A stretch of DNA of 64,000 nucleotides from Achromobacter animicus (lineage in GTDB: Bacteria; Pseudomonadota; Gammaproteobacteria; Burkholderiales; Burkholderiaceae_B). The stretch spans positions 310,001-374,000 of the forward strand of contig NZ_CADIJM010000001.1 of the NCBI RefSeq assembly GCF_902859585.1. The letters run 5' to 3'. Under the pieces are notes generated by a model. It did not search any database. It was given only the letters and a program-made list of their open reading frames with translations, and was not told the origin of the DNA. The position numbers were made by a program, and so were the translations under genes. Below are positions 25,238 to 33,101 of this stretch, piece by piece (the stretch's first letter is position 1; each line of letters starts with the position of its first letter).

Positions 25238-26164
25238 ATGCCCGCCTCCCAGCTTCTGATTCCCGAACCCGCGCCCGCGCGGTCCACCGACACGCTGGGC
25301 TGCTCGGCCAGCAAGCTGGCTGTGAATCAGGAATTCCACGGAGGCGGACTGACGTTCTACCGCAAGCGCACTGAAACCGCGCAATTCGGCAGCGTCGAAA
25401 CGCCCGCGTCGGATCGCGGGTTTCTGGTGGGCGTGGCGCTGCGGGGCGGCCACCGTCGCCGCATCCTGCAGGGCAATCACGCGTCGACCCATGATTTCGA
25501 CGCGGGTTCAATCTACATCCGCGACTTCACCGACGATTACCGGGCCGACCTGCAAGGCGGGTTCGATTTCATGTTGGTCGAAATGCCCCGCGCGTTCATC
25601 GAACGCATCAACGACGAGAAGGGCGGCCCGCGTGTCAGCAGCCTGCTGCCGCGCAATGGGCAGCCCGATCCGGTGCTGGGCCATCTGTCGCAGGTGCTGG
25701 CGGGCGTGGTGGCGAATCCCGCGCAGACGAGTGGACTCTTCGTGGATCATTTGAGTCTGGCCCTGGGCACCCATCTGCTGTCGCAATACGGGACCGGGGC
25801 GACGAGCGGCTGGGCGGACTCGGGCGGGGGCCGCGTGCTGTCCCGCAAGCTGGAGGCGCGCGCCAAGGACATGCTGCTGGCGTCCCTGCGCGAGGACGCG
25901 TCCGTGGCAGATATCGCCGAGGCCTGCAATCTGTCCCGCAGCTATTTCATCAAGGCGTTCCGCCAGACGGTTGGCACTACGCCGCATCGGTGGCTGCTGG
26001 AGCAGCGGGTGCAAAAGGCGCAGGAACTGCTGCGCGCACCGGGCCGGTCCATCACCGACATCGCGCTCTTGTGCGGCTTTGCCGACCAGGCGCACATGAC
26101 GCGCGTGTTCACCAGTGTGGTGGGGGTGGCGCCCGGGGCGTGGCGCAGGGAACACGGGGCTTGA
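25238..26164 (+). CDS. AraC-family transcriptional regulator
   Basis: This 308-residue protein has a cupin-like N-terminal region (about 30-180) and a C-terminal AraC double helix-turn-helix (about 200-305), with VADIAEACNLSRSYFIKAF and ITDIALLCGFADQAHMTRVF and the end motif GVAPGAWRRE. It was started at 25238, the first ATG after which the sequence resembles the family. No divergent or downstream partner is clearly its target. The next gene, a CNB/thioredoxin-reductase-like fusion, follows after 148 bp. Confidence 0.92.
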   Translation: MPASQLLIPEPAPARSTDTLGCSASKLAVNQEFHGGGLTFYRKRTETAQFGSVETPASDRGFLVGVALRGGHRRRILQGNHASTHDFDAGSIYIRDFTDDYRADLQGGFDFMLVEMPRAFIERINDEKGGPRVSSLLPRNGQPDPVLGHLSQVLAGVVANPAQTSGLFVDHLSLALGTHLLSQYGTGATSGWADSGGGRVLSRKLEARAKDMLLASLREDASVADIAEACNLSRSYFIKAFRQTVGTTPHRWLLEQRVQKAQELLRAPGRSITDIALLCGFADQAHMTRVFTSVVGVAPGAWRREHGA

Positions 26165-26312
26165 GATAGCGCTAAGCGGCCGGCAGCCCGCCTGGCGCGG
26201 CTTCGTTGCCGAGGACGCGAGCGTTGCTCTTTCGTGCAAAGCAGGATGCAAGTGGGCAAGACGTGCCCGCGCCCTGGCGTTACCGTGATGGAATGCCTTC
26301 CCTCTGTCCCCG

Positions 26313-27440
26313 ATGATCCGAAAGCGTTCCATGAGTGTTCTTGCCGCCGGCCCCGCGCCGGCCAACCTGCCGCCCGATTTGGCCGCCTTGCATGCGCAGG
26401 CGTTTCCGATGCTGCCGCGCGCGCTGATCGAGCGCGCGGCCGCCTATGGCGAGGAGATGTCGGCCGAGCCGGGCCGCGTGCTGCTCAACAGCGGTGATCG
26501 CGAAGCCGCGTTCTACATCCTGCTCCAGGGCTATGCCGAAGCGCTGGAAGCCGACGCTGGCGGCGCCATGCGCAGTCTGCTTGTCCATCGTGACGGCGAA
26601 TTCACGGGCAGCCTGGACCTCTTCACCGACCGGCCGAATGCGGTCACGGTGCGCGCCAATACCCCCAGCCGCCTGTTGCGGCTGAGCCGCGCAGCGCTTG
26701 AAACGCTGATTCTGGCGGAGCGGTCGCTGGCAGAAATCATCCTGCGCGCGTTCATGCTGCGCCGCATCGGGTATCTACGGCGCCGGCCGTATGGGGGCGC
26801 CATTCTGCGCTCAGTGGCGGGAAGCGCGCAGGAAGATCCCGTCATGGACCTGGCCGTTATCGGCGGCGGACCGGCTGGATTGGCCGCAGCCGCCTATGCC
26901 GCCTCCGAGGGGCTGCAGACATTGCTGGTGGGCGGCTCGCTCTCCTGTGGCGACGCGCCCGGACTGGACGTGTTGAAGGGCCTTCCCGGCACGATCACCG
27001 GATTATGCGAGGGCCCACTGCTGCGCCGCGCCCAGGACCAGAGCAAGCGCTTCGGCGCGCACGTGCTGCCGCTGCGCACGGTCAGCCGCTTCGACGGCGG
27101 CTGTTATCCCTATCGGGTGTGGCTGGACGACGGCCGGCTCGTCGAGGCGCGCAGCCTCATCGTTGCGACCGGCATGCAGGGCGATGCAGAAACGGTGACC
27201 GATCAGGCCAACACCGCCTGGCTGGACGGGTGGCTGGACACGGACGACCAGGGCTGCGTCCATACGGGTCGTGCCGCCGCGGGGTCGATGCAGGCCAGGG
27301 ATTATGAAAGCTCGCAACCCGGTGTGTTTGCGGTGGGGGCAGCGCGTGCCGGGTCGGTGAAGCATGTGCTGGCGAGCATCGCCGAGGGCGCGGCTGCGGT
27401 GCGGGTGGTGCATCGGTTTTTGGATGCGTCGGCGCATTGA
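26313..27440 (+). CDS. Cyclic-nucleotide-domain / thioredoxin reductase-like fusion lacking the NADPH domain
   Basis: This protein has 375 residues. Residues about 30-150 form a CRP-like cyclic nucleotide-binding domain (FYILLQGYAEAL, GEFTGSLDLFTDRPNAVTV). Residues 178-375 match only the two halves of the FAD domain of a thioredoxin reductase: GGGPAGLAAAAYAASEG at 184, then LIVATG at 282-287. The sequence then jumps straight to NTAWLDGWLDTDDQG (300-314) and PGVFAVGAARAGSVK. The roughly 120-residue NADPH domain with its CxxC is absent. The acidic residue after the second strand and the Asp of the GD motif are Gly and Ala. It may be a degenerate or purely regulatory protein. An alternative start is 26331. 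Confidence 0.85.
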   Translation: MIRKRSMSVLAAGPAPANLPPDLAALHAQAFPMLPRALIERAAAYGEEMSAEPGRVLLNSGDREAAFYILLQGYAEALEADAGGAMRSLLVHRDGEFTGSLDLFTDRPNAVTVRANTPSRLLRLSRAALETLILAERSLAEIILRAFMLRRIGYLRRRPYGGAILRSVAGSAQEDPVMDLAVIGGGPAGLAAAAYAASEGLQTLLVGGSLSCGDAPGLDVLKGLPGTITGLCEGPLLRRAQDQSKRFGAHVLPLRTVSRFDGGCYPYRVWLDDGRLVEARSLIVATGMQGDAETVTDQANTAWLDGWLDTDDQGCVHTGRAAAGSMQARDYESSQPGVFAVGAARAGSVKHVLASIAEGAAAVRVVHRFLDASAH

Positions 27441-27659
27441 GGGCCTTGGGCCGCTCGAAGCGAGCTTCCCCCTGAAGTCCGAGGAAACGATTGCCCACCG
27501 CGATCTGCTCTTGGTCCGCCGAGATTTCCTCATCCAAATGCCCTAAGACCCGCAAGGATTTTGTGGACAGACCATAAAGTTTTTTCTCTTTTCGCAGGCG
27601 AGAGTTTGCGAACATGCGTCTAAAGCTTTCCAGCCATAGGAACGCATCGGGAGACAACC

Positions 27660-28670
27660 ATGATCTGTACGCATGCCGCGCGCAAGCGCGTCAACATCGT
27701 CGCTGCAGCCTTCATCGCAGCTGCCGCATTCGCCGTCCCCAGCCTTGCCTCCGCGCAGGCCGCCGACAGCTATCCCAGCAAACCCATCCGCCTGATCATT
27801 CCTTACCCGCCGGGAGGCGCAACCGACGTTATCGGACGCATCGTGGGCCAGCGCCTGAGCGATGAGATCGGCGGCCAGGTTGTGATCGAGAACCGGGGCG
27901 GTGCTGGCGGAAACATCGGCGCTGCCGAGGTGGCGCGGGCTCAGCCCGACGGCTATACGCTCCTGATGGGCGCGCTGACCTCGCACTCGGTCATGGCGAC
28001 CCTGGAGAAGGACACGATCCCATACGACCTGCGCAAGGACTTCGCGCCCGCCGGCGTGGTGGGTTTCGTGCCGCTGGTGGCCGTGGTCAATCCCAAGCTG
28101 CCGATCAAATCGCTGTCCGAACTGGTGACCTACGCCAAGGCGAATCCGGGAAAGCTCAACTTCGCCTCGTCGGGCGCCGGCGCGCCGCAGCGCATGGCGA
28201 TGGAGCTGTTCAAGCAGATCGCGGGTGTCAACATCGTGCACGTGGCTTATCGCGGCAGCGGTCCGGCCATGACCGATCTGGTCGGGGGACAGGTCGAAAC
28301 GATGACCGAGACGGTTCCTGCTGCAATCTCGTTCATCAAATCTGGCCAGTTGCGCCCGTTGGCCGTGCTGACGCCGCAGCGCGTTTCGATGCTGCCGGAT
28401 ATTCCCACTGCCGAGGAGCAAGGGTTCAGCGGCTTCAACGTCAGTTCGCTCTTTGGCGTGATGGCGCCGGCGGGCACGCCGGCTCCTATCGTGGCCAAGA
28501 TCAATAAGGCGCTGACCACGGCGCTGGCCAAGGACGATGCCAAGGCCCAACTGCTGCAGCAGGGCGTTTACGCTGACGCGCTGGATGTGGAAGCGTCCAA
28601 GGTCCGGCTGAACGCCGAGATCGAGCAGTGGGCAAAGGTCATTCGCGAGGGGGGCATCACCGTCAATTGA
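27660..28670 (+). CDS. Bug-family periplasmic solute-binding protein
   Basis: This 336-residue protein has a signal peptide ending near SLASAQA and the Bug signature YPSKPIRLIIPYPPGGATDVIGR. ENRGGAGGNIGAAEVARAQPDGYTLL is the conserved loop that contacts the ligand backbone. GGGAGAC precedes the ATG. No TctA/TctB genes are near. It converges on the amidohydrolase gene, 28 bp away, so it could serve that amidohydrolase/isochorismatase pathway. The ligand is unknown. The 27441-27659 gap holds a weak inverted repeat GAGGAAA/TTTCCTC and nothing else that I can name. Confidence 0.94.
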   Translation: MICTHAARKRVNIVAAAFIAAAAFAVPSLASAQAADSYPSKPIRLIIPYPPGGATDVIGRIVGQRLSDEIGGQVVIENRGGAGGNIGAAEVARAQPDGYTLLMGALTSHSVMATLEKDTIPYDLRKDFAPAGVVGFVPLVAVVNPKLPIKSLSELVTYAKANPGKLNFASSGAGAPQRMAMELFKQIAGVNIVHVAYRGSGPAMTDLVGGQVETMTETVPAAISFIKSGQLRPLAVLTPQRVSMLPDIPTAEEQGFSGFNVSSLFGVMAPAGTPAPIVAKINKALTTALAKDDAKAQLLQQGVYADALDVEASKVRLNAEIEQWAKVIREGGITVN

Positions 28671-28698
28671 CGGGAAGCCCCGGCCGCGCAATGCATCC

Positions 28699-30606
28699 TC
28701 AGACGGCCCAGCAGGCGCAGCCCAGCGCGCCCCAGAAACCTTTCAGGTCGGAAACGGGCAGCTTGCTGGCCCAGGCCCCGGCGTGCTGGTGGCCGTGGAC
28801 GTTGCAGTCGTTGGCGCACGCGCAGGCAGCGGCCGCCTCGCGCAGGGAGGCCTGCAAAGGTTTGCCCTCGCTGTCGCCCCAGGCGCCGTAGCCGCCGAAC
28901 AGGCGCGTGGGCGACCAGTCGGGCATGGCGGGCGGCGGGGCGGCCTCGTCGTGTTCGGAAAACTCGCCTGCGCCCCAGACGACCTTGCCCCCCACGACGG
29001 TCAGCAGGCTGCTGGTGTCGGCGATGTCGGATTCGGGGCACGAGAAGAAGTCGCGATCGGGCACGATCAGGTCGGCAAGCTGGCCAACGGCGATGCGGCC
29101 CTTTTTGCCCTGTTCGTTCGAGAACCAGGTGACGTTCTCGGTCCACATGCGCAGGGCGGCATCGCGATCCAGGCAGTTGCGCTGCGGCGTCAGCCGCAGG
29201 CCGCCCACCGTCTTGCCCGTGATGAGCCACGACAGCGACACCCACGGGTTGTACGAGGCGACGCGGGTGGCATCGGTGCCCGCGGACACGTTGACGCCTT
29301 TTTCAAGCATGCGCTTGACGGGCGGCGTGGCCTCGGCGGCACCGGCGCCGTAGCGTTCGACAAAGTATTCGCCCTGGTAGGCCATGCGATGCTGCACGGC
29401 CACACCGCCGCCCAGCGCCGCGATGCGGTCGATGGAGCGCTCGGAAATCGTCTCGGCGTGGTCGAAGAACCAGTTCAGCCCGGCCAGCGGAACGTCCTTG
29501 TTCACGCGTTCGAACACGTCGAGCGAGCGCGAGATGGTCTCGTCGTAGGTGGCGTGCATGCGCCAGGGCCAGCGGTTCTGCGCCAGGATGCGCACGACTT
29601 CCTCGAGATCGCCTTCCATTTCGGGACCCATCTCGGGGCGCGGCTGGCGGAAATCTTCGAAGTCGGCCGCCGAAAACACCAGCATTTCGCCCGCGCCGTT
29701 GTGGCGGAAGTAGTCGGTGCCTTGCTTGTACTGCGAGGTGGCCGTCCAGTTCAGGAAGTCTTCCTTTTCCTGCTTGGGCTTCTGGGTGAAGAGGTTGTAG
29801 GCCAGGCGGATCGTCAATTGATTGGCGTCGGCCAGTTGCTGGATGACCTGATAGTCCTCGGGGTAGTTCTGGTTACCACCGCCCGCATCGATGGCGCCGG
29901 TGACGCCCAGGCGGTTCAGGTCGCGCATGAAATGGCGCGTGGAATTGACCTGGTATTCGAAGGGCAGCTTGGGACCCTTGGCCAGCGTGGCATACAGGAT
30001 CGATGCGTTGGGCTTGGCAAGGAGCAGCCCGGTCGGGTTGCCTGCCGAATCCCGGACGATTTCGCCGCCGGGAGGCGCGGGGGTGTTCTTGTCGTAGCCG
30101 ACCGCGCGCAGGGCGGCGGCGTTGAGCAGGGCGCGGTCGTACAGGTGCAGGATGAACACGGGCGTATCGGGCGCCACCGCGTTCAGTTCCTCGATGGTGG
30201 GCAGGCGTTTTTCCGCGAACTGGTGTTCGGTGAAGCCGCCGACCACGCGCACCCATTGCGGCGCGGGCGTGATGGCGACCTGGCGGCGCAGCATGGCCAT
30301 GGCGTCGGCCAGGCTGGTCACGCCGTCCCAGCGCAGTTCCATGTTGTAGTTCAGGCCGCCGCGGATGATGTGCAGGTGATTGTCGATCAGGCCGGGCAGC
30401 ACGCCGCGTCCGTTCAGCGCGATAACGCGGGTGGCCGGGCCGGCCAGGGGCAGGATGTCGCTGGCGGCGCCCACACGCGTGAAACGGCCATCCTTGATGG
30501 CGACCGCGTCGGCGATGGGGTTGGCGGGGTCCAGGGTCGTGAAACGGCCCTGATGCAGGATGAGGTCGGGGGCGCCTTGGCGCGCGGGATCCAGGGTGTC
30601 AGCCAT
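28699..30606 (-). CDS. YtcJ-like amidohydrolase
   Basis: This is a 635-residue amidohydrolase of the YtcJ/exoenzyme-regulatory-protein group. The metal-binding HLH motif is in LPGLIDNHLHIIRGG near residue 85. Later ligands include the His in WRMHATYDETISR and the Asp in VSAGTDATRVASYNP. It hydrolyses an amide-like or cyclic-imide bond with one or two metal ions. It is the last gene of the operon isochorismatase-XapX-amidohydrolase, overlapping the XapX gene by 8 bp. The C-terminal about 60 residues are Cys-rich and less conserved-looking. The substrate cannot be inferred. Confidence 0.92.
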   Translation of the reverse strand: MADTLDPARQGAPDLILHQGRFTTLDPANPIADAVAIKDGRFTRVGAASDILPLAGPATRVIALNGRGVLPGLIDNHLHIIRGGLNYNMELRWDGVTSLADAMAMLRRQVAITPAPQWVRVVGGFTEHQFAEKRLPTIEELNAVAPDTPVFILHLYDRALLNAAALRAVGYDKNTPAPPGGEIVRDSAGNPTGLLLAKPNASILYATLAKGPKLPFEYQVNSTRHFMRDLNRLGVTGAIDAGGGNQNYPEDYQVIQQLADANQLTIRLAYNLFTQKPKQEKEDFLNWTATSQYKQGTDYFRHNGAGEMLVFSAADFEDFRQPRPEMGPEMEGDLEEVVRILAQNRWPWRMHATYDETISRSLDVFERVNKDVPLAGLNWFFDHAETISERSIDRIAALGGGVAVQHRMAYQGEYFVERYGAGAAEATPPVKRMLEKGVNVSAGTDATRVASYNPWVSLSWLITGKTVGGLRLTPQRNCLDRDAALRMWTENVTWFSNEQGKKGRIAVGQLADLIVPDRDFFSCPESDIADTSSLLTVVGGKVVWGAGEFSEHDEAAPPPAMPDWSPTRLFGGYGAWGDSEGKPLQASLREAAAACACANDCNVHGHQHAGAWASKLPVSDLKGFWGALGCACWAV

Positions 30607-30898
30607 TGCGCTTGTCTCCACATGCATCGGCGGGTTGTTGGGTGGTGTCGGCGGACGCCTTGGGGCAGCTGGGCAATTCGCCGAACATATGCGGTTTTAC
30701 CTGTTCGTGGATGAAGGACGTGCGGGTGGGCTCGTCCGCCAGCAGGCGCTTGACCAGCGGGGGAATCTGTTCCCCAGCCAGGATGCCCAGCAGGCCAACC
30801 AGCGCGATCACCGGTGGCGCCGGCGATCGCACATTGAACAGGGCGTAGATGATACCGACCAACAGGCCGAGACCCAAGGAAACGAGGTAGACCTTCAT
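30599..30898 (-). CDS. XapX-domain small membrane protein
   Basis: This 99-residue protein has an N-terminal XapX domain of two membrane segments (YLVSLGLGLLVGIIYALF and VIALVGLLGILAGEQIPPLV). A soluble tail of about 45 residues follows, with two Cys residues. XapX proteins are short, of unknown function, and often occur beside amidohydrolase and isochorismatase genes, as here. AGGAGCG precedes the ATG at 30898. It begins 13 bp after the isochorismatase stop and overlaps the amidohydrolase start. Confidence 0.88.
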   Translation of the reverse strand: MKVYLVSLGLGLLVGIIYALFNVRSPAPPVIALVGLLGILAGEQIPPLVKRLLADEPTRTSFIHEQVKPHMFGELPSCPKASADTTQQPADACGDKRNG

Positions 30899-30911
30899 TG
30901 GCGCGCTCCTG

Positions 30912-31565
30912 TCAGCCTTCGTGAGCGTTGAACATGGACTTGGCGTAGATGATGCCCAGGCCATAGGCGCCGCCGAACTTCCGCGCAATGCCGGTCGTCA
31001 TGTCGTAGGTGTCGATGCGGGCCCAGTCGCGCTGCAATTCCAGCAGGTACTGCAACGCGGTGACCGGCTGGCCGCCTGCCTGAACGATACGCTCAATGGC
31101 ACGGTTATGGGCTTCGGCGGACACGTCGCCGCAAGCGTCGGTGATCACATAGACTTCAAAGCCCTGGTCCAGCGCCGACAGGGCCGGGCCGACAATGCAC
31201 ACGCTGGTCCACAGCCCGGCCAGCACGATGCGCTTCTTGCCGATTTCATTGACCTGCTTTATGACGGCGGCGTCTTCCCAGGTGTTCATGGACGTGCGGT
31301 CCAGCAGCGGCCGGCCGGGGAACGGGGCGGTGACTTCCTCGAACATGGGGCCGGAGAAGCTTTTTTCGGCAACCGTCGTCAGGATCGTGGACACGCCGAA
31401 TCCGGCGGCCGCATGGGCGACCAACGCGGCGTTGCTGCGCAGCGTGACGGCGTCGATGGAATGGGTGGCGAACGCCATCTGCGACTGGAAGTCGATCATG
31501 ATCAGCGTGTGATCGTGTGCGGACAGCAGCTTGGCGCCGGGGGCGGGGGTCGCAATGACAGGCAC
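30912..31565 (-). CDS. Isochorismatase-family hydrolase (YcaC-like)
   Basis: This 217-residue cysteine hydrolase has the catalytic Asp in LIMIDFQSQMAFAT (about 25), Lys near TTVAEKSFSG and the nucleophile Cys in LAGLWTSVCIVGPAL (about 120), after the cis-peptide motif. It is of the YcaC type, which hydrolyses amides or related nitrogen compounds. It is the first gene of the leftward operon with XapX and YtcJ-like amidohydrolase. A 7-5-7 palindrome at 31661-31679, about 95 bp upstream, is a candidate control site. Confidence 0.92.
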   Translation of the reverse strand: MPVIATPAPGAKLLSAHDHTLIMIDFQSQMAFATHSIDAVTLRSNAALVAHAAAGFGVSTILTTVAEKSFSGPMFEEVTAPFPGRPLLDRTSMNTWEDAAVIKQVNEIGKKRIVLAGLWTSVCIVGPALSALDQGFEVYVITDACGDVSAEAHNRAIERIVQAGGQPVTALQYLLELQRDWARIDTYDMTTGIARKFGGAYGLGIIYAKSMFNAHEG

Positions 31566-31660
31566 GGGTGATTCCTTCGGTTGCCGGGGTGTGGGACCCC
31601 TGCAATGTGCCAGCCGCCCGGCGGGCCGTATTGAACGATAGTCCGCCGGTTTGAAGATTG

Positions 31661-31679
31661 TGATCGCGGCTGGCGATCA
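31661..31679. promoter_or_regulatory. Perfect palindrome in divergent promoter region
   Basis: TGATCGC-N5-GCGATCA is perfect with 7-bp arms. It lies in the 251-bp gap between the isochorismatase operon (leftward) and a hydrolase gene (rightward). It has the size and symmetry of a dimeric repressor operator. No regulator gene adjoins, so the binding protein would be encoded elsewhere. Confidence 0.5.
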
Positions 31680-31816
31680 TTTCGGCAAAGACGGTCTGCA
31701 TAGGCCGGGCGCATCGGCGAAACGCATTGCCGAAACGGTGTATCGCCACGGGCGCGTCGCTCGGTTACGCTGCTTCGGTCCCGGCGCGTCGCAACATTTC
31801 CTTTTCGGAGAATCCC

Positions 31817-33022
31817 ATGGGCCTGGCTTTCCAGAACGACCTGCACGACGACTTCGGCATGCGGCCGGCCGCCTACATACCCTATGGCGGTGCAGATCTG
31901 GGGGAAATGCTGGCGGTGGGCCGGGCGGTGGGCGACGGGGACGACACCGCATTCTTCGAGGCCTGGATGGCGTCGGGTGATCGGTTGACCGCCGAGGCGC
32001 TAGAGGCCGAACGCCGCAACCTTGTTGCCAGCGCGCGTGAACTGCACTTGCGAGCCAGCGCCTTCTATTGCACGGCTTACCGGCCGCTATATGGCGCGCC
32101 GACGGATGCACGGTTGCTGGCGGCCTTTCGCAAGCAGATCGCGGCTTTCGACCGAGGCCTCGCGCTGTCTGCGCATCCCGTCATGCCCGTGGGTATCCCG
32201 CTGGACGGCGCGAATATGCCGGCCTATCTGATTCCGGCCGTCGGCCATCAGAAGGACGTCAGGCCGCTCGTCATCTTCACCAACGGTTATGACGCCACGG
32301 TGACGGATATGTATTTTGCAAGCGCCGTGGCCGCGTCGCGCCGGGGTTATCACGCCCTGGTGTTTGACGGGCCAGGGCAGGGCGGCATGCTGTACGAACA
32401 GGGCGTGACAATGCGGCCCGACTGGGAGACGGTGGTGCGCGCCGTGGTGGACTACGCGATCACGCTGCCTATCGTGGACGCCAAACGCATCGCACTCAGC
32501 GGCTGGAGCCTGGGCGGCCACCTGGCGCCCCGCGCGGCGTCCGGCGAACCCCGGCTGGCGGCCTGCATTGCGGACCCGGGCCAACGTAGCCTCGCGGGCT
32601 CGTTCCGGCCGTTGGCCGTCAAGCTGGGCGCCAGCCCGGAAAGCGCGCAGAACCTGGGTGAGGTGGACCAGCCCGTGATGGACCGCCTCTGGCAGTTCGT
32701 CACGGGCAGCCCCGTGCTGACGTGGAAGGTGGTGCAGCGCGGCTTCTGGGTGCACGGCGTGGACAATCTGCGTGACTACCTGCGAGCAATCGAGCCGTTC
32801 ACCCTGGAGGGCCGGGTCGACCAGATTACGTGCCCGACGCTCATGACGCTGGCCGAAAACGACCCGCTGGCGTCTGGCACGCTGCAGTTCTTCGACGAGT
32901 TGCGCTGCCCCAAAACGCTGCTGCGCTTCACCGCGCAAGAGGGCGCGGGGGATCACTGCGAATCCGCGAACCGCTCCCTGTTGAACCGCCGCGTGCTGGA
33001 CTGGCTGGACGGCGTGCTGTAG
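31817..33022 (+). CDS. Alpha/beta hydrolase of the acyl-peptidase/DHPON-hydrolase-like group
   Basis: This 401-residue hydrolase has an N-terminal helical cap region (about 1-120) followed by an alpha/beta hydrolase core. The oxyanion region is VIFTNGYDATVTDMYF, the nucleophile Ser is in ALSGWSLGGHLAP, the acid is in LAENDPLASG and the catalytic His in AGDHCESANR. This arrangement is seen in 2,6-dihydroxypseudooxynicotine hydrolase and FrsA-like proteins, which cleave C-C or ester bonds. No signal peptide. CGGAGAATCCC precedes the ATG at 31817. Substrate unknown. Confidence 0.86.
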   Translation: MGLAFQNDLHDDFGMRPAAYIPYGGADLGEMLAVGRAVGDGDDTAFFEAWMASGDRLTAEALEAERRNLVASARELHLRASAFYCTAYRPLYGAPTDARLLAAFRKQIAAFDRGLALSAHPVMPVGIPLDGANMPAYLIPAVGHQKDVRPLVIFTNGYDATVTDMYFASAVAASRRGYHALVFDGPGQGGMLYEQGVTMRPDWETVVRAVVDYAITLPIVDAKRIALSGWSLGGHLAPRAASGEPRLAACIADPGQRSLAGSFRPLAVKLGASPESAQNLGEVDQPVMDRLWQFVTGSPVLTWKVVQRGFWVHGVDNLRDYLRAIEPFTLEGRVDQITCPTLMTLAENDPLASGTLQFFDELRCPKTLLRFTAQEGAGDHCESANRSLLNRRVLDWLDGVL

Positions 33023-33052
33023 GGCGGACCGGGCCGCGCCCGCCGCGCTGCC

Positions 33053-33058
33053 TATAAT
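33053..33058 (+). promoter_or_regulatory. -10 element before the radical SAM gene
   Basis: A perfect TATAAT lies 43 bp before the radical SAM start codon, in an otherwise GC-rich gap. No good -35 box stands 16-18 bp upstream (the region is CGC-rich), so the promoter may need an activator. It is at a sensible distance for a start near 33065. Confidence 0.45.
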
Positions 33059-33101
33059 TGCACCGATCCCCGCTTTTTAGACGGCAGTCCTGCCGTGCCT
33101 C

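Noticed and set aside
28783-30714. Open frame of 643 codons on the plus strand opposite the YtcJ-like amidohydrolase
   Set aside because: It has Arg/His/Gly/Val-rich composition without motifs, and the opposite strand shows complete amidohydrolase motifs. It is a shadow caused by high GC.
31817-33022. A fourth copy of the epoxide-hydrolase Asp elbow in the hydrolases
   Set aside because: This gene has a normal Ser in GWSLGG; the same is true of the hydrolases at 24219 and 51784. Only 13467-14288 has Asp.
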